A DNA stretch of 64,000 bases from NCBI GenBank assembly GCA_004558025.1, contig SFEG01000005.1, forward strand, positions 62,001 through 126,000, written 5' to 3'. How positions within the stretch are numbered: the first letter of the stretch is position 1; each line of letters opens with the position of its first letter. Position numbers and translations under genes: made by a program. This DNA comes from Clostridiales bacterium (lineage in GTDB: Bacteria; Bacillota; Clostridia; Oscillospirales; Oscillospiraceae). The notes beneath the pieces are model-generated. The model was not told the DNA's origin and made no database searches. It was given only the letters and a program-made list of their open reading frames with translations. Shown one piece after another: positions 1 through 8,751 of the stretch.

Positions 1-598
1 CGAAGAACACGAGCGAGAGCAGGACGATTATAAGCGACTTGCTCTTAAGGCGCACGCTTATCTTTGCAACCACCCAGCCGAGAAGGCAGGAGAGGATAAA
101 GACGAATATGCTCACCAAAACGGTCAGCAGCAGAGCGCCGACAACGCCGGAAAACGCGGGCTGCGCAACGACAAAGTAGACGATGACGGCAGGCAGCATA
201 ACGACCGCGCTGAACATAAGCCCCATGAGATATACGCCCGTAAGACGCGAGATGAGGATGTACTTCGTCGGGATCGGCAGCGAGAGCATGAGGTCGTTGT
301 CCTTGGCTTTATACAGGCTCGAATATGTGTTGAAAACGCCGCCGAAAACGCCTAAAAACAGCGCCAAGAGCGTCATCATGTCAAAATACAGCCAGTCAAG
401 TCCCATGCCGACAAATGGGCCGCACAGCATGACCGACAGCGCGGCGAATATGCCGCCCATCACGACAATCATCAAAAGCGCGTACAGCACGATAAACAGT
501 ATGCTCGTTGACTTCGAGCGCACCTTGCCCTTCTTGCGGTCATAGAAAAAGCTGCTGTTGAGCTCGTAAAGCTGCTTTCTTAAAAGGATCTTCAGCAT
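1..598 (-). CDS. ABC-2 type exporter permease (3' part cut by window edge)
   Basis: Membrane subunit of an ABC exporter; reading runs off the left edge, so about the first 199 residues are seen. The start ATG at 598 follows GGAGG and overlaps the end of the ATPase gene by 7 bases, which implies translational coupling. The N-terminus (MLKILLRKQLYELNS) is a short cytosolic stretch, a basic patch (YDRKKGKVRSKS) follows, then hydrophobic segments at about 38-60, 70-88, 120-150 and 155-180 that look like membrane helices. It pairs with the ATPase at 592-1305. The substrate cannot be told. The family assignment rests on the operon position and hydrophobic pattern rather than on a signature motif. 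Confidence 0.75.
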   Translation of the reverse strand, partial: MLKILLRKQLYELNSSFFYDRKKGKVRSKSTSILFIVLYALLMIVVMGGIFAALSVMLCGPFVGMGLDWLYFDMMTLLALFLGVFGGVFNTYSSLYKAKDNDLMLSLPIPTKYILISRLTGVYLMGLMFSAVVMLPAVIVYFVVAQPAFSGVVGALLLTVLVSIFVFILSCLLGWVVAKISVRLKSKSLIIVLLSLVFF

Positions 599-1305
599 GA
601 TGTGTCCTCCAACTCGAGGAACACTTCCTCAAGACTGTCGTCGCCCTTGACCTCGGCCATGGTGCCCGAGCGGATGAGCTTGCCGCCCTTTATGATGGCG
701 ACCTGGTCGCAGAGCTTTTCGGCGACCTCGAGAACGTGGGTCGAGAAGAAGATAGCGCCGCCCTCGTCGCACAGCTCGCGCATCATGCCCTTGAGGATGT
801 GTGCGGCCTTCGGGTCAAGACCGACAAAGGGCTCATCCATGATGATGAGCTTCGGCGAGTGTATCCACGCGGAAATTATGGCAAGCTTCTGCTTCATGCC
901 GTGGGAGTAGGCCGAGATAGGCTGCGCGAGATCCTTAGTCAGCTCGAAAAGATCGGCATATTTTTCAATGCGAGCCTTTCTGTCCTCGGGACTCACGCCG
1001 AAGATATCGGCAATGAAATTGAGGTACTTTATACCCGTCATGTACTCGTAAAGGTCAGGGTTATCGGGGATATAGGCCAAAACCTTTTTACAGGCGAGGG
1101 GGTCGTCCTTTACAGACACGCCGTTAATGCGTATCTCGCCCTCGTCAAAGTCGAGGATACCGACCGTGGCCTTGAGGGTCGTTGTCTTGCCCGCGCCGTT
1201 GTGGCCTATAAAGCCATAGATCGTTCCGGGCGCTATGTGCAGACTGAGATCGTCCACAGCCTTCTTTTCGCCGTAGCATTTTGTAAGTCCTTTAATTTCG
1301 AGCAT
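592..1305 (-). CDS. ABC transporter ATP-binding subunit
   Basis: Cytosolic ATPase of an ABC-2 exporter, 237 residues, a normal length for the family. Walker A is GHNGAGKTT (about 34-42), Walker B is LIIMDEPF with VGLDP after it, and the switch histidine lies in FFSTHVLE. The signature loop is SHGMKQK instead of LSGGQ, a variant common in ABC-2 exporter ATPases of Firmicutes. The start is preceded by AAGGAGA. It sits between two permease genes in a five-component minus-strand operon; the overlap with the downstream permease suggests that pair forms one exporter. The cargo (peptide, antibiotic or lipid) is not shown by the sequence. Confidence 0.92.
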   Translation of the reverse strand: MLEIKGLTKCYGEKKAVDDLSLHIAPGTIYGFIGHNGAGKTTTLKATVGILDFDEGEIRINGVSVKDDPLACKKVLAYIPDNPDLYEYMTGIKYLNFIADIFGVSPEDRKARIEKYADLFELTKDLAQPISAYSHGMKQKLAIISAWIHSPKLIIMDEPFVGLDPKAAHILKGMMRELCDEGGAIFFSTHVLEVAEKLCDQVAIIKGGKLIRSGTMAEVKGDDSLEEVFLELEDTSC

Positions 1306-1325
1306 TGTTCTATCTCCTTATATAT

Positions 1326-2231
1326 TTATCTGTCACCATACCTTGGTTTACACAGCGCGTTTATGAGAACATACGCTGCCGTTACGACCACGACCGAGCC
1401 GGCGAGAATGAGGTACATCGTGCCCTGCGAGACGGCCTCGCCGGAGAAATATATGTTGCAGTCGATGCCGTCGCGTATAGCGTCAAGCACCTGCCCGGGC
1501 ACGCCGGCATCGCCCATTTCATTGAGCGCGCCGCGAATCCAGTGATTGTGCAGAAGGCTGGTTGCATAGGTGCCGGGAAGGAAGGACAGTACCTTCTGTA
1601 AGCCTTCGGGGAAATTCGACATGGGCATGTACGCGCCGCATATGAAGCCGTAGCCTGCGCTTACGAGCGTACCGACGGCAGACAGCTGCCCCTGCGTTGT
1701 GAGAAAATAGTGCAGGCAGGAGGAGAGCGCCGTGCCGAAAAGCGTGAGCAGGAAAACGTCAAGCAGGATAAGCGCAATGTCCGCACCGCTCAAATACCAG
1801 CCCTGACTGTAGGTATACAGAAAGCAGATGACGCAGGTGATAAGGCAGACGATCAGCGTGACGGCGGCAGACGCGGTGAAATAGCCCATGGCCAGCACGC
1901 TGCGCTTTACCGGCGTTACCGTCAGGTCGAGCACGGAGCCCGTGACCTTATCCTGTATCATCAGAAGGTTCGAGCAGAAGGCAATCGTCACGCAGCAGAC
2001 GGCCAGAAGCGACGAGGCAAGCTGCCCCGCGACGACACCGTCGATGATGCTCTCGGAAAGCGTAAAGCCCGCAGGCAGCGCGGAAACGAAGCTTTCGCGG
2101 TAGATGTTTGAAAGAAACGTAACGTACAGCACGAGCAGAATAGCGGGGGTTATCAGAGAGGAGAAGAACATGCCCTTGTCTTTAAAAAACAGCTTTGCGT
2201 TGCGCTTTGTCAGGATAAGCAGAGTTTTCAT
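1326..2231 (-). CDS. ABC-2 type exporter permease
   Basis: Membrane subunit, 301 residues. It has an N-terminal cytosolic stretch (TKRNAKLFFKDKG), a first membrane helix at about 23-43, then a large extracytoplasmic loop, and five further hydrophobic segments between about 75 and 290, the usual ABC-2 plan. The start ATG overlaps the stop of the ATPase gene at 2228 by four bases (ATGA), so the two are translationally coupled and very likely form the first exporter of this operon. GAGGAAAA precedes the start. The substrate is unknown. Confidence 0.88.
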   Translation of the reverse strand: MKTLLILTKRNAKLFFKDKGMFFSSLITPAILLVLYVTFLSNIYRESFVSALPAGFTLSESIIDGVVAGQLASSLLAVCCVTIAFCSNLLMIQDKVTGSVLDLTVTPVKRSVLAMGYFTASAAVTLIVCLITCVICFLYTYSQGWYLSGADIALILLDVFLLTLFGTALSSCLHYFLTTQGQLSAVGTLVSAGYGFICGAYMPMSNFPEGLQKVLSFLPGTYATSLLHNHWIRGALNEMGDAGVPGQVLDAIRDGIDCNIYFSGEAVSQGTMYLILAGSVVVVTAAYVLINALCKPRYGDR

Positions 2232-3145
2232 TTTTCCTCACCTCCCGAGAGAGCCTTGCCCGTTACGGCAAGGAAAACGTCGTCCATTTTGCCCTTTGTT
2301 ATCTCAAAATCGTCAAAAAGCCCGGGATGTTCGGTGATGAGCTTCGTCGCGGCGGCGGTGTTCGGAACGGACACGCGGTACGCGTCGCGCAGAGCCTCGT
2401 ACTTGAGACCGAGCGAGTCGAGAGCTTCCGGCTGCACGCCGTAAAAGGTTATGTAGTCGCCGGTGTAGGCGTTTTTGAGAGCCAGGGGTGTGCCCTCGGC
2501 GGCGATGCTGCCGCTGTCGAGAATGACGACGTAGTCCGCGTCTGCGGCCTCCTCCATGTAGTGCGTTGTGAGGAAAACGGTCATGTTTTCCGTCTCGCGC
2601 AGCGAGCGCACGACGCTCCACAGAAGCTTTCGCGTCTGCGGGTCGAGGCCGGTCGTCGGCTCGTCGAGGATGAGTATCTCCGGGCTGTGCAGAAGGGCGC
2701 GGGCAATGTCTATCCTGCGGCGCTGGCCGCCGGAGAGCTTGCCTACGCTGCGGTCAAGCAGGTCGGAAAAATCGAGAAGCTCACACAGCTCCCTGAGCCG
2801 ATTCTCAAACGCTTTGCCCGTTATGCCGTACAGCGCCGCGCGGCTTTCGAGATTATCGCGCACCGACAGCGGCTTATCCAGGACGCTGCCCTGGAACACG
2901 ACACCGAGCCTGCGCGTTATCCCGGCAATGTCCTTATCCGCATCGAGGCCGGAGATCTTCACGCTGCCGCTGTCGGCCTTCAGCTGGCCGCACATGATGG
3001 AGATGGTGGTCGATTTGCCTGCGCCGTTTACGCCGAGAAAGGCGAACAGCTCGCCGGGGCGGACGTGAAAGGACAGGTCATTGACGGCCTTCACGCTGCC
3101 GAAAGCTTTATTAAGATGCGATATTTCGATTATATGCTGATCCAT
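2228..3145 (-). CDS. ABC transporter ATP-binding subunit (DrrA-like)
   Basis: ATPase of 305 residues. Walker A is GVNGAGKST, the signature is LSGGQRRR, Walker B is ILILDEPTTGLDP and the switch histidine is in FLTTHYMEEA. The C-terminal extension of about 80 residues after the nucleotide-binding domain is typical of daunorubicin-resistance (DrrA) type exporters, where it contacts the permease. GGAGAG precedes the ATG. It is coupled to the permease at 1326-2231 and follows the XRE regulator by 27 bases. The two ATPases of the operon differ in their signature loops and C-termini, so they are two exporters rather than a recent duplication. Confidence 0.93.
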   Translation of the reverse strand: MDQHIIEISHLNKAFGSVKAVNDLSFHVRPGELFAFLGVNGAGKSTTISIMCGQLKADSGSVKISGLDADKDIAGITRRLGVVFQGSVLDKPLSVRDNLESRAALYGITGKAFENRLRELCELLDFSDLLDRSVGKLSGGQRRRIDIARALLHSPEILILDEPTTGLDPQTRKLLWSVVRSLRETENMTVFLTTHYMEEAADADYVVILDSGSIAAEGTPLALKNAYTGDYITFYGVQPEALDSLGLKYEALRDAYRVSVPNTAAATKLITEHPGLFDDFEITKGKMDDVFLAVTGKALSGGEEK

Positions 3146-3172
3146 AGGCTCTCCTTGCTTTTTGATGTTTAA

Positions 3173-4171
3173 TCAGCGCTTGCCTGAGCGGAGAATGACC
3201 CCGCGGAAGGCCGCTATCGCGCCGTACAGAACTCCGGCCACGGCCCAGATATACCAGAGCGTGCCCGGCTGGCCGTTGCCGTTCGGGCCGAAGGTGCAGT
3301 AGAGGAAAATTGCTGTGACGATGAGCCAGTAGGCGGTGCTCACAGCGGCGAAAACGGGGCTTTTTTTCTTCTTTTCGCGCGTGTAGTCGCCCTCCTCGAG
3401 GAGCTTATCCATCGCCGAATAGTACACGCCGCCGTAAACGAAGGCATAGCAGCCGAATGCTGCCAGCAGCAGAAGCAGGCATACGCCTATCCCTGCCCAC
3501 ACGTCCGGCAGCGAGAAGGCCAGCGCGGCGAAGATCGGCAGCACCGAGAGTATGCAAAGCACAGTGCCGAGGGTGTTAAGGCGCGAATGCTGCTCGGAAA
3601 ACTCCTTTTTGCGCTCTTTTACCATGCTCGCAACGCCGTATTCCGTCTCAAACGCCTCTTTTTCGAGAAACTCGAAATCCGCGGCGCGGTGGCCGGTGCG
3701 GATAAAGAGCACGACCGCGACGGCGACGATGCAGAGCATTACGCACAGGCCGATGCCCGCACCGGCATTCGAGCTTATGCCGAAACGGCCGGACTCGCAC
3801 AGGCAGGCCATCAGTATGAGCACGACGGGCGAGACAACGCACAGAAGAACAGCAAGCGCGATCCTCGGCGCGTCGGCCCTGCGGATGGTAAGGTAGCGCG
3901 AGGCCTCCTCCATCGTTACGCGGCGCAGTGCGCTCTCGGGTTCGGAGCTGCCGAGCTCCTCGTTTTCTATCTCGTCCTTTAAAAGATAGTCGGTCGTCAC
4001 GCCAAAAAGGCGGCTCATCTGCACGATGCGATCCATATCGGGAACCGACTGCGCGCCCTCCCATTTCGATACGGACTGGCGCGTAACGTTAAGCTGGGAG
4101 GCGAGCTCATCCTGTGACCAGCCTGCCTTTTTGCGCAGGTTCATTATCTTGTCTGCCAATATCATTTTCAT
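3173..4171 (-). CDS. Membrane-anchored XRE-family regulator
   Basis: The protein has 332 residues. Residues about 5-66 form a Cro/C1-type helix-turn-helix (LRKKAGWSQDELASQLNVTR then SVSKWEGAQSVPD), followed by a linker and about six hydrophobic segments between 104 and 325. This HTH plus multi-helix plan is common in Firmicutes beside ABC exporters and is thought to link membrane signals to transcription. GGAGG lies 5 bases before the ATG. It sits between the TetR/peptide genes and the exporters, so it probably regulates them. No ligand site is visible; a direct sensor role is inference. Confidence 0.88.
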   Translation of the reverse strand: MKMILADKIMNLRKKAGWSQDELASQLNVTRQSVSKWEGAQSVPDMDRIVQMSRLFGVTTDYLLKDEIENEELGSSEPESALRRVTMEEASRYLTIRRADAPRIALAVLLCVVSPVVLILMACLCESGRFGISSNAGAGIGLCVMLCIVAVAVVLFIRTGHRAADFEFLEKEAFETEYGVASMVKERKKEFSEQHSRLNTLGTVLCILSVLPIFAALAFSLPDVWAGIGVCLLLLLAAFGCYAFVYGGVYYSAMDKLLEEGDYTREKKKKSPVFAAVSTAYWLIVTAIFLYCTFGPNGNGQPGTLWYIWAVAGVLYGAIAAFRGVILRSGKR

Positions 4172-4272
4172 GTCCTCCTGTCGGGAATTTGTGCCCTAAC
4201 AGTAGCATTTTTTGCGGTTGCAGGCTATAAAGCCGGGCTTGAAATGTGTCAACCGACGGTTGCGCTGCTGCA

Positions 4273-4404
4273 CTATTTGCCTTTTTCGGCAGCTTTTGCT
4301 TCGATTATCGCGTCTTTTACGGCTTTTTTGATGACATGGTACAGCACAAGGCCAACAAAAAGGCAAATTATCGCGTACATGAGGATGGTCATAATTGCGT
4401 CCAT
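4273..4404 (-). CDS. 43-residue single-pass membrane peptide
   Basis: A short reading frame not usually called by gene finders: it starts at ATG 4404, 15 bases after the TetR stop, and ends at TAG 4273. The product begins MDAIMTILMYAIICLFVGLV, a clear membrane helix (residues 3-23), followed by a charged, lysine-rich amphipathic tail ending in AAEKGK. The frame is supported by its position in the operon, its composition and a clean start and stop; the ribosome site (GAGAAG) is weak. The function is unknown. It could be a modulator of the exporter or of the membrane regulator. Confidence 0.65.
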   Translation of the reverse strand: MDAIMTILMYAIICLFVGLVLYHVIKKAVKDAIIEAKAAEKGK

Positions 4405-4419
4405 GGTCTTCACTACTTC

Positions 4420-5070
4420 TCAGGTTTTTTTGAATGGGTCAAATGTCGCTTCGGGATCGTCGCGCCTTACCGGGCGCAGGGTGGTGATAACATTGTTTCG
4501 TATACCGGACTTCATGAAGCTCATGATGGACATGAACTCGTTGCCGAGCATGCTCACGAGCTCCTCCTCGGAATAATCGCACATGCCGGTGGCGCACTGG
4601 ACGCTCAGACCGTAGGTGAAGGTCCAGACGTACTGGAACAGAAAGTGTGCCTCCTCCACGGTGAGGCCGTAGCCGCTCATGACGAAGTCGATACTCAGGC
4701 TCGCGGTGTCGCCGAGCGAAGCGAAGATATCGTCAAAACGGCGCGCCTGCGAATTTTCCTGCATGAACAGGAGATTGAACAGCTTCGGCTGCTCCTTGGC
4801 AAAGCGCAGCATGAATATGCCGATGGCCTTGAAGGACGGGAAGTAGTCCTTCGCGCGGGAAACATACGCGTCATAGCGGCGCATGGCCTCTTCTCTGACG
4901 GCCTGCATGACCTCGTCCATGCTTTTGAACACCGTGAATATAGGCCGCGGCGAGCTGCCGAGCTTTTCGCCGAGCTCACGCGCCGTCAGGGCGGAGACAC
5001 CCTCGCGGCTTACGATATCCAGCGCGGCGTCTACTATTTCTTCTCTTGAGAATTTAGGCTTCGGGGGCAT
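4420..5070 (-). CDS. TetR/AcrR-family transcriptional regulator
   Basis: The protein has 216 residues, a usual TetR length. Residues about 7-55 carry the DNA-binding domain (FSREEIVDAALDIVSREGVS then LTARELGEKLGSSPRPIFTVF); the remainder is the helical ligand-binding and dimer domain. AGGAGAGGTGAG precedes the ATG. It is the first gene of the operon containing the ABC exporters, and a consensus promoter with an inverted repeat lies immediately upstream, which fits autoregulation and control of export genes. The inducer is unknown. Confidence 0.92.
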   Translation of the reverse strand: MPPKPKFSREEIVDAALDIVSREGVSALTARELGEKLGSSPRPIFTVFKSMDEVMQAVREEAMRRYDAYVSRAKDYFPSFKAIGIFMLRFAKEQPKLFNLLFMQENSQARRFDDIFASLGDTASLSIDFVMSGYGLTVEEAHFLFQYVWTFTYGLSVQCATGMCDYSEEELVSMLGNEFMSIMSFMKSGIRNNVITTLRPVRRDDPEATFDPFKKT

Positions 5071-5104
5071 AGCTCACCTCTCCTTGAAATGAATCCGATG
5101 TTTT

Positions 5105-5118
5105 AAAACTTATGTTTT
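5105..5118. promoter_or_regulatory. Candidate TetR operator
   Basis: Inverted repeat AAAAC-TTAT-GTTTT between the tetR-type promoter and its gene. It sits about 17-30 bases downstream of the -10 box on the minus strand, where a bound repressor would block transcription. Autoregulation is typical of the family; the binding here is inferred. Confidence 0.45.
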
Positions 5119-5134
5119 GTAACGAGTGTTTTAG

Positions 5135-5163
5135 ATTATAAACAGGACATGGCGATTTGTCAA
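5135..5163 (-). promoter_or_regulatory. Sigma-A promoter of the TetR/ABC operon
   Basis: Read on the minus strand: TTGACA (5163-5158), a 17-base spacer and TATAAT (5140-5135). Both boxes match the consensus fully. It lies 65 bases before the TetR start codon. Confidence 0.85.
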
Positions 5164-5203
5164 TAGCCTATCCGCACAAAACGATAAATTTTTCACATTA
5201 AGC

Positions 5204-5240
5204 GCTAAAAAAGGACATGCATCCGAAAATGCATGTCCTT
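5204..5240 (-). terminator. Rho-independent terminator after oadB
   Basis: A perfect 12-base-pair stem (AAGGACATGCAT, 5211-5222, with 5229-5240), a six-base loop and, on the minus strand, a run of six T after the stem. It lies 14 bases past the oadB stop and ends the decarboxylase operon. Confidence 0.92.
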
Positions 5241-5253
5241 AAAACTTCTTTTA

Positions 5254-6477
5254 TCAGCCGCCGAATACGGAGAGCAGGAAGCCTGCCGCGATGGCCGAGC
5301 CGATGACGCCCGCGACGTTGGGACCCATTGCGTGCATGAGCAGGAAGTTTGCCTTGTTGTACTTTCTGCCGACGTCCTGGGAAACGCGCGCGGCCATGGG
5401 AACTGCGGAAACGCCCGCGGAGCCGATGAGGGGATTGATCTTCTTGCCGGAGGCGTAGTACATTACAACGCCGATGAGCAGACCGCCGATGGTGGAGATG
5501 GCGAATGCGCACAGACCGAGGATGATGATCTTTATCGTGTTGCCGGTCAGGAAGTTCTGAGCTACCATCGTCGCACCGACGGAGGTGGCCAGGAAGATGG
5601 TGACTATGTTCATCAGAGCGTTCTGCGCGGTATCCGACAGACGGTCGGTCACGCCGCACTCACGGAAGAGGTTACCGAGCATGAGGCAGCCGACCAGGGG
5701 AGCGGTCGAGGGCAGAAGCAGGATAACAAAGGTCGCAACGACGATCGGGAAGACGATCTTTTCGGTCTTGGAGACCTCGCGCGTCTGCTCCATCTTGACC
5801 TCGCGCATCTCTTTGGTTGTGCACAGCTTCATGAGAGGCGGCTGGATGAGCGGGATGAGCGCCATGTAGGAGTACGCCGCTATTGCGATAGGTCCGAGAA
5901 GCTGCGGCGCGAGCTTCGTCGTAAGGTAGATCGCTGTCGGGCCGTCCGCACCGCCGATGATGCCGATGGATGCAGCTTCGGGACCTGTGAAGCCCAGTGC
6001 AACGGCGCCGAGGAAGGCCACGAAAACGCCGAGCTGAGCAGCCGCGCCGAGAAGCAGGCTCTTGGGGTTGGCAAGCAGGGGGCCGAAGTCGGTCATCGCG
6101 CCGACGCCGAGGAAGATGAGCGAGGGATAGATGCCGGCCTTTACGCCGATGTAGAAGAAGTCGAGCAGACCGGCGTTCGACATTACATGACCGTAGCTGT
6201 GATAATAGGGGCTTGCCTCGTCGAGGAAGGCCTCCCACAGCTCGGGGTGATACAGTGCGTTCTCGCCCATGCCGATGAAGTAGCTGAGGTTAGTCAGCAG
6301 ACAGCCGAAGGCTATGCCGCAAAGCAGCAGGGGCTCAAACTTTTTGACTATGCCCAGGTACAGAAGTACAAAGGCAAAGATTATCATAATGAGGTTTTTC
6401 CAGCCGCCGTCGGTGACGAAGAACGCGGCAAAGCCGGATTCCATCGCAAGCTTTTGGAGAGTACCCAGAATGTCCAT
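5254..6477 (-). CDS. oadB: Sodium-pumping oxaloacetate decarboxylase, beta subunit
   Basis: Integral membrane subunit, 407 residues, that decarboxylates carboxybiotin and uses the energy to export sodium ions. Many membrane segments are visible, and family motifs GGADGPTAIYL (around 220-231), the SVGATMVAQNFL region and the C-terminal GSAGVSAVPMAARV with HAMGPNVAGVIGSAIAAG are all present; these conserved segments carry the sodium and carboxybiotin sites. It is last in the operon, 11 bases after the biotin carrier. Closely related subunits serve methylmalonyl-CoA and glutaconyl-CoA decarboxylases; the oxaloacetate assignment comes from the alpha subunit in the operon. Confidence 0.92.
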   Translation of the reverse strand: MDILGTLQKLAMESGFAAFFVTDGGWKNLIMIIFAFVLLYLGIVKKFEPLLLCGIAFGCLLTNLSYFIGMGENALYHPELWEAFLDEASPYYHSYGHVMSNAGLLDFFYIGVKAGIYPSLIFLGVGAMTDFGPLLANPKSLLLGAAAQLGVFVAFLGAVALGFTGPEAASIGIIGGADGPTAIYLTTKLAPQLLGPIAIAAYSYMALIPLIQPPLMKLCTTKEMREVKMEQTREVSKTEKIVFPIVVATFVILLLPSTAPLVGCLMLGNLFRECGVTDRLSDTAQNALMNIVTIFLATSVGATMVAQNFLTGNTIKIIILGLCAFAISTIGGLLIGVVMYYASGKKINPLIGSAGVSAVPMAARVSQDVGRKYNKANFLLMHAMGPNVAGVIGSAIAAGFLLSVFGG

Positions 6478-6488
6478 CCGTTACCTCC

Positions 6489-6887
6489 TTATGCTATGAC
6501 AACAAGAGGAGCACCGGTCTCGACTACTGCGCCCTTGGCCGTGACGATCTGAGCGACGGTGCCGGACTTGGTTGCGACGATCTCGTTTTCCATTTTCATG
6601 GCCTCGAGGACGAGAAGCACGTCGCCCTCGTTTACCTTCTGACCCTGAGTTACGTTTATCTTGAGGATGTTGCCGGGCATGGGGCTCTTCACGACCTCGC
6701 CGGCGGCGAGAGCCGCGCCTGCGGGTGCTGCGGGAGCTGCCGCGACGGGGGCTGCTGCGACAGAAGCCGCGGCAACGGGTGCGGGAGCGGCGGGAGCGTA
6801 GGCCTCGTACTCGTCGATGAGCATTGCCTTGCCCTCTTCGACCTCGACCTCGTATGTCCTGTTATTCAAAGTTACCTTATACTTCAT
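6489..6887 (-). CDS. Biotin carboxyl carrier subunit of the decarboxylase
   Basis: The protein has 132 residues. The N-terminal 30 residues form a short beta structure (MKYKVTLNNRTYEVEVEEGK), an alanine/proline-rich hinge spans about 33-65, and the C-terminal 70 residues are a biotinyl domain with EAMKMENEI; the lysine in AMKM is the biotin site. The flexible hinge lets biotin swing between the carboxyltransferase and the membrane subunit. Its ATG overlaps the end of the OadG-like gene by 11 bases. In many bacteria this domain is fused to the alpha subunit; here it is a separate protein, as in several Clostridia. Confidence 0.93.
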   Translation of the reverse strand: MKYKVTLNNRTYEVEVEEGKAMLIDEYEAYAPAAPAPVAAASVAAAPVAAAPAAPAGAALAAGEVVKSPMPGNILKINVTQGQKVNEGDVLLVLEAMKMENEIVATKSGTVAQIVTAKGAVVETGAPLVVIA

Positions 6888-7230
6888 CTTCCTTGACCTC
6901 CTTGATGGAAATAAAGCGGAGCTCGTTAATGGGCTTGCCGAGAGTGTCGGCGACGATGGCCATTATCATTGCCGCGTCTTTGGGATCGGTGTCGTAAAGC
7001 TTCAGCTCGCCCGCAGAGCCGGGTGCGGCCGGAGCCTCGGGAGCGGGAGCGGCGGGCTCGGCAGCGGCTGCCGGTGCAGCCGTCTTTGCTTTGGCCGCCT
7101 GAGCTACCATGATCTTGCCCATTATCATAACGACGACCATAAGAAGAACAAGGCCGAAGAAAACGACAAGATAGCCCAGAAGCGCCGTCAGCGCGGCGGC
7201 GCCGAAGGAAATGTTTATTAGATCAGTCAT
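6877..7230 (-). CDS. OadG-like small membrane subunit of the decarboxylase
   Basis: The protein has 117 residues: one membrane helix (about 10-40, LTALLGYLVVFFGLVLLMVV), a basic stretch, an alanine/proline-rich hinge (50-75) and a small C-terminal domain (DPKDAAMIMAIVADTLGKP). This matches the gamma/delta (OadG) plan, which anchors and assembles the complex at the membrane. GAGGT precedes the ATG. Its place between oadA and the biotin carrier supports the assignment. OadG proteins of other bacteria often have a C-terminal zinc-binding histidine cluster; none is visible here. Confidence 0.82.
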   Translation of the reverse strand: MTDLINISFGAAALTALLGYLVVFFGLVLLMVVVMIMGKIMVAQAAKAKTAAPAAAAEPAAPAPEAPAAPGSAGELKLYDTDPKDAAMIMAIVADTLGKPINELRFISIKEVKEDEV

Positions 7231-7243
7231 AATCTAAACCTCC

Positions 7244-8626
7244 TCAGGCTTCGGTGATGGTGTAGCGAACGACCTTTTCCTCGGCCTCGCGGCGCTTTTC
7301 AAAGAAATTCTCCGCGACCTGGGGGAACGAGATGTAGCTGAGGACGTCCTCCTCGCATCTTGCGGTGTCGCCGAGGTGCTCGGCGGCCTTTTCGTATACG
7401 TCGGTCGGAAGAGTGTCGGCATAGCGGCCCTCGATGGGCTTTTCGCCGTTGAGGATCTTCGCGCGGACGGCCTCATCGATGGGAGCGGGAGTTCTGCCGT
7501 ATTCGCCGCGGCAGTAGGCCTTTATCTCGGCGCCGACGTTCTTATAGCGCTCGCCCGCGAGCACGTTCTGAACCGCCTGCGAACCGACGAGCTGGCTTGT
7601 CGGAGTGACGAGCGGGGGATAGCCCATGTCCTTGCGCACGCGCGGAGTTTCGATAAGAGCTTCCTCGAACTTGTCCAGTGCGTTCATCATCTTCAGCTGG
7701 CTGAGCAGGTTCGAGAGCATGCCGCCGGGTATCTGATAGGTAAGGCACTGGGTGTCGGTGGTCATTGAGATGGGGTTGAGCGTGCCGTCGGCGAGGTAAT
7801 CGTTGCGGATTGGCTTGAAGAAATTCGCCATTTCTATGAGTATCTTCTCGTCGAGCTGCACGTCATAGCCGAGCTCCTTGAGCGCGTAGTACAGCGTCTC
7901 GGTAGCCGGCTGCGAGGTGCCGCCGGAGAAGGGGGAGATCGCGGTGTCGATAACGTCGGCGCCGGCCTCGATACCCTTGAGGTAGGTCATGAAGGCAAGG
8001 CCCGTGGTGCAGTGCGTGTGCAGAACGACGGGCAGGTCGACAGCGTCCTTTATGCCGGAAACGAGGTCGTATGCGCTCTGCGGGGTCATGATGCCGGCCA
8101 TGTCCTTTATGCAGATGGAGCTTACACCCATTTGCTTGAGCTCCTTTACCATCTCAACGTACTTTGCTATCGTGTGTACGGGGCTGGTGGTGTAGGAAAT
8201 GGTGCCGGAGGCCATTGCGCCCTGCTTTATGGTCTCTTCAACGGCGACCTTGAGGTTATCGGTGTCGTTGAGAGCGTCGAATATACGAATGATGTCGATG
8301 CCGTTTTTGACCGAGGCACGCACGAAGCGGCGCACGACATCGTCGGGATAATGCTTATAGCCGAGAATGTTCTGACCGCGCAGAAGCATCTGGAGCTTGG
8401 TGTTGGGCATTTTTGCGCGGATCTTGCGCAGGCGCTCCCACGGATCCTCGTTCAGAAAGCGCAGGCAGACATCGAAGGTCGCGCCGCCCCAGCATTCAAC
8501 GGAGTAGAATCCGGCCTTGTCCATCTTTTCGAGGATGGGCTCAAACTTGTCGTAGGGAAGCCTTGTGGCGATAAGTGACTGATTCGCGTCACGAAGCACG
8601 GTTTCCGTAAACTGTACTTTCTTCAT
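7244..8626 (-). CDS. oadA: Oxaloacetate decarboxylase alpha subunit (carboxyltransferase)
   Basis: A soluble carboxyltransferase of 460 residues that moves carboxylate from oxaloacetate to biotin. The N-terminal half is an HMGL-like TIM barrel starting with ETVLRDANQSL (metal-binding aspartate, about 7-17), with WGGATFDVCLRF, the catalytic lysine region CIKDMAGIM and the metal-binding HTHCTTG. The second half is the PYC/OADA conserved domain with PGGMLSNLLSQL. It ends at about 460 residues without a biotin domain, which is supplied by the separate carrier gene. GGGAGG precedes the ATG. It is first in a four-gene operon whose product complex couples oxaloacetate breakdown to sodium export. Confidence 0.93.
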   Translation of the reverse strand: MKKVQFTETVLRDANQSLIATRLPYDKFEPILEKMDKAGFYSVECWGGATFDVCLRFLNEDPWERLRKIRAKMPNTKLQMLLRGQNILGYKHYPDDVVRRFVRASVKNGIDIIRIFDALNDTDNLKVAVEETIKQGAMASGTISYTTSPVHTIAKYVEMVKELKQMGVSSICIKDMAGIMTPQSAYDLVSGIKDAVDLPVVLHTHCTTGLAFMTYLKGIEAGADVIDTAISPFSGGTSQPATETLYYALKELGYDVQLDEKILIEMANFFKPIRNDYLADGTLNPISMTTDTQCLTYQIPGGMLSNLLSQLKMMNALDKFEEALIETPRVRKDMGYPPLVTPTSQLVGSQAVQNVLAGERYKNVGAEIKAYCRGEYGRTPAPIDEAVRAKILNGEKPIEGRYADTLPTDVYEKAAEHLGDTARCEEDVLSYISFPQVAENFFEKRREAEEKVVRYTITEA

Positions 8627-8751
8627 TTTTTCCTCCCAGATTTCAAATTTTCACCTGCACGGCAGGCTAACATTATAACATCGTATATTATAAACTAAAT
8701 TTTCGGTAAATTCTACTCTTATCTTAGGCAAATTTATCACAATCGAAGCGA

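Noticed and set aside
5233..6552. 439-codon plus-strand open frame
   Set aside because: Antisense to oadB, with low-complexity charged product; shadow of codon bias.
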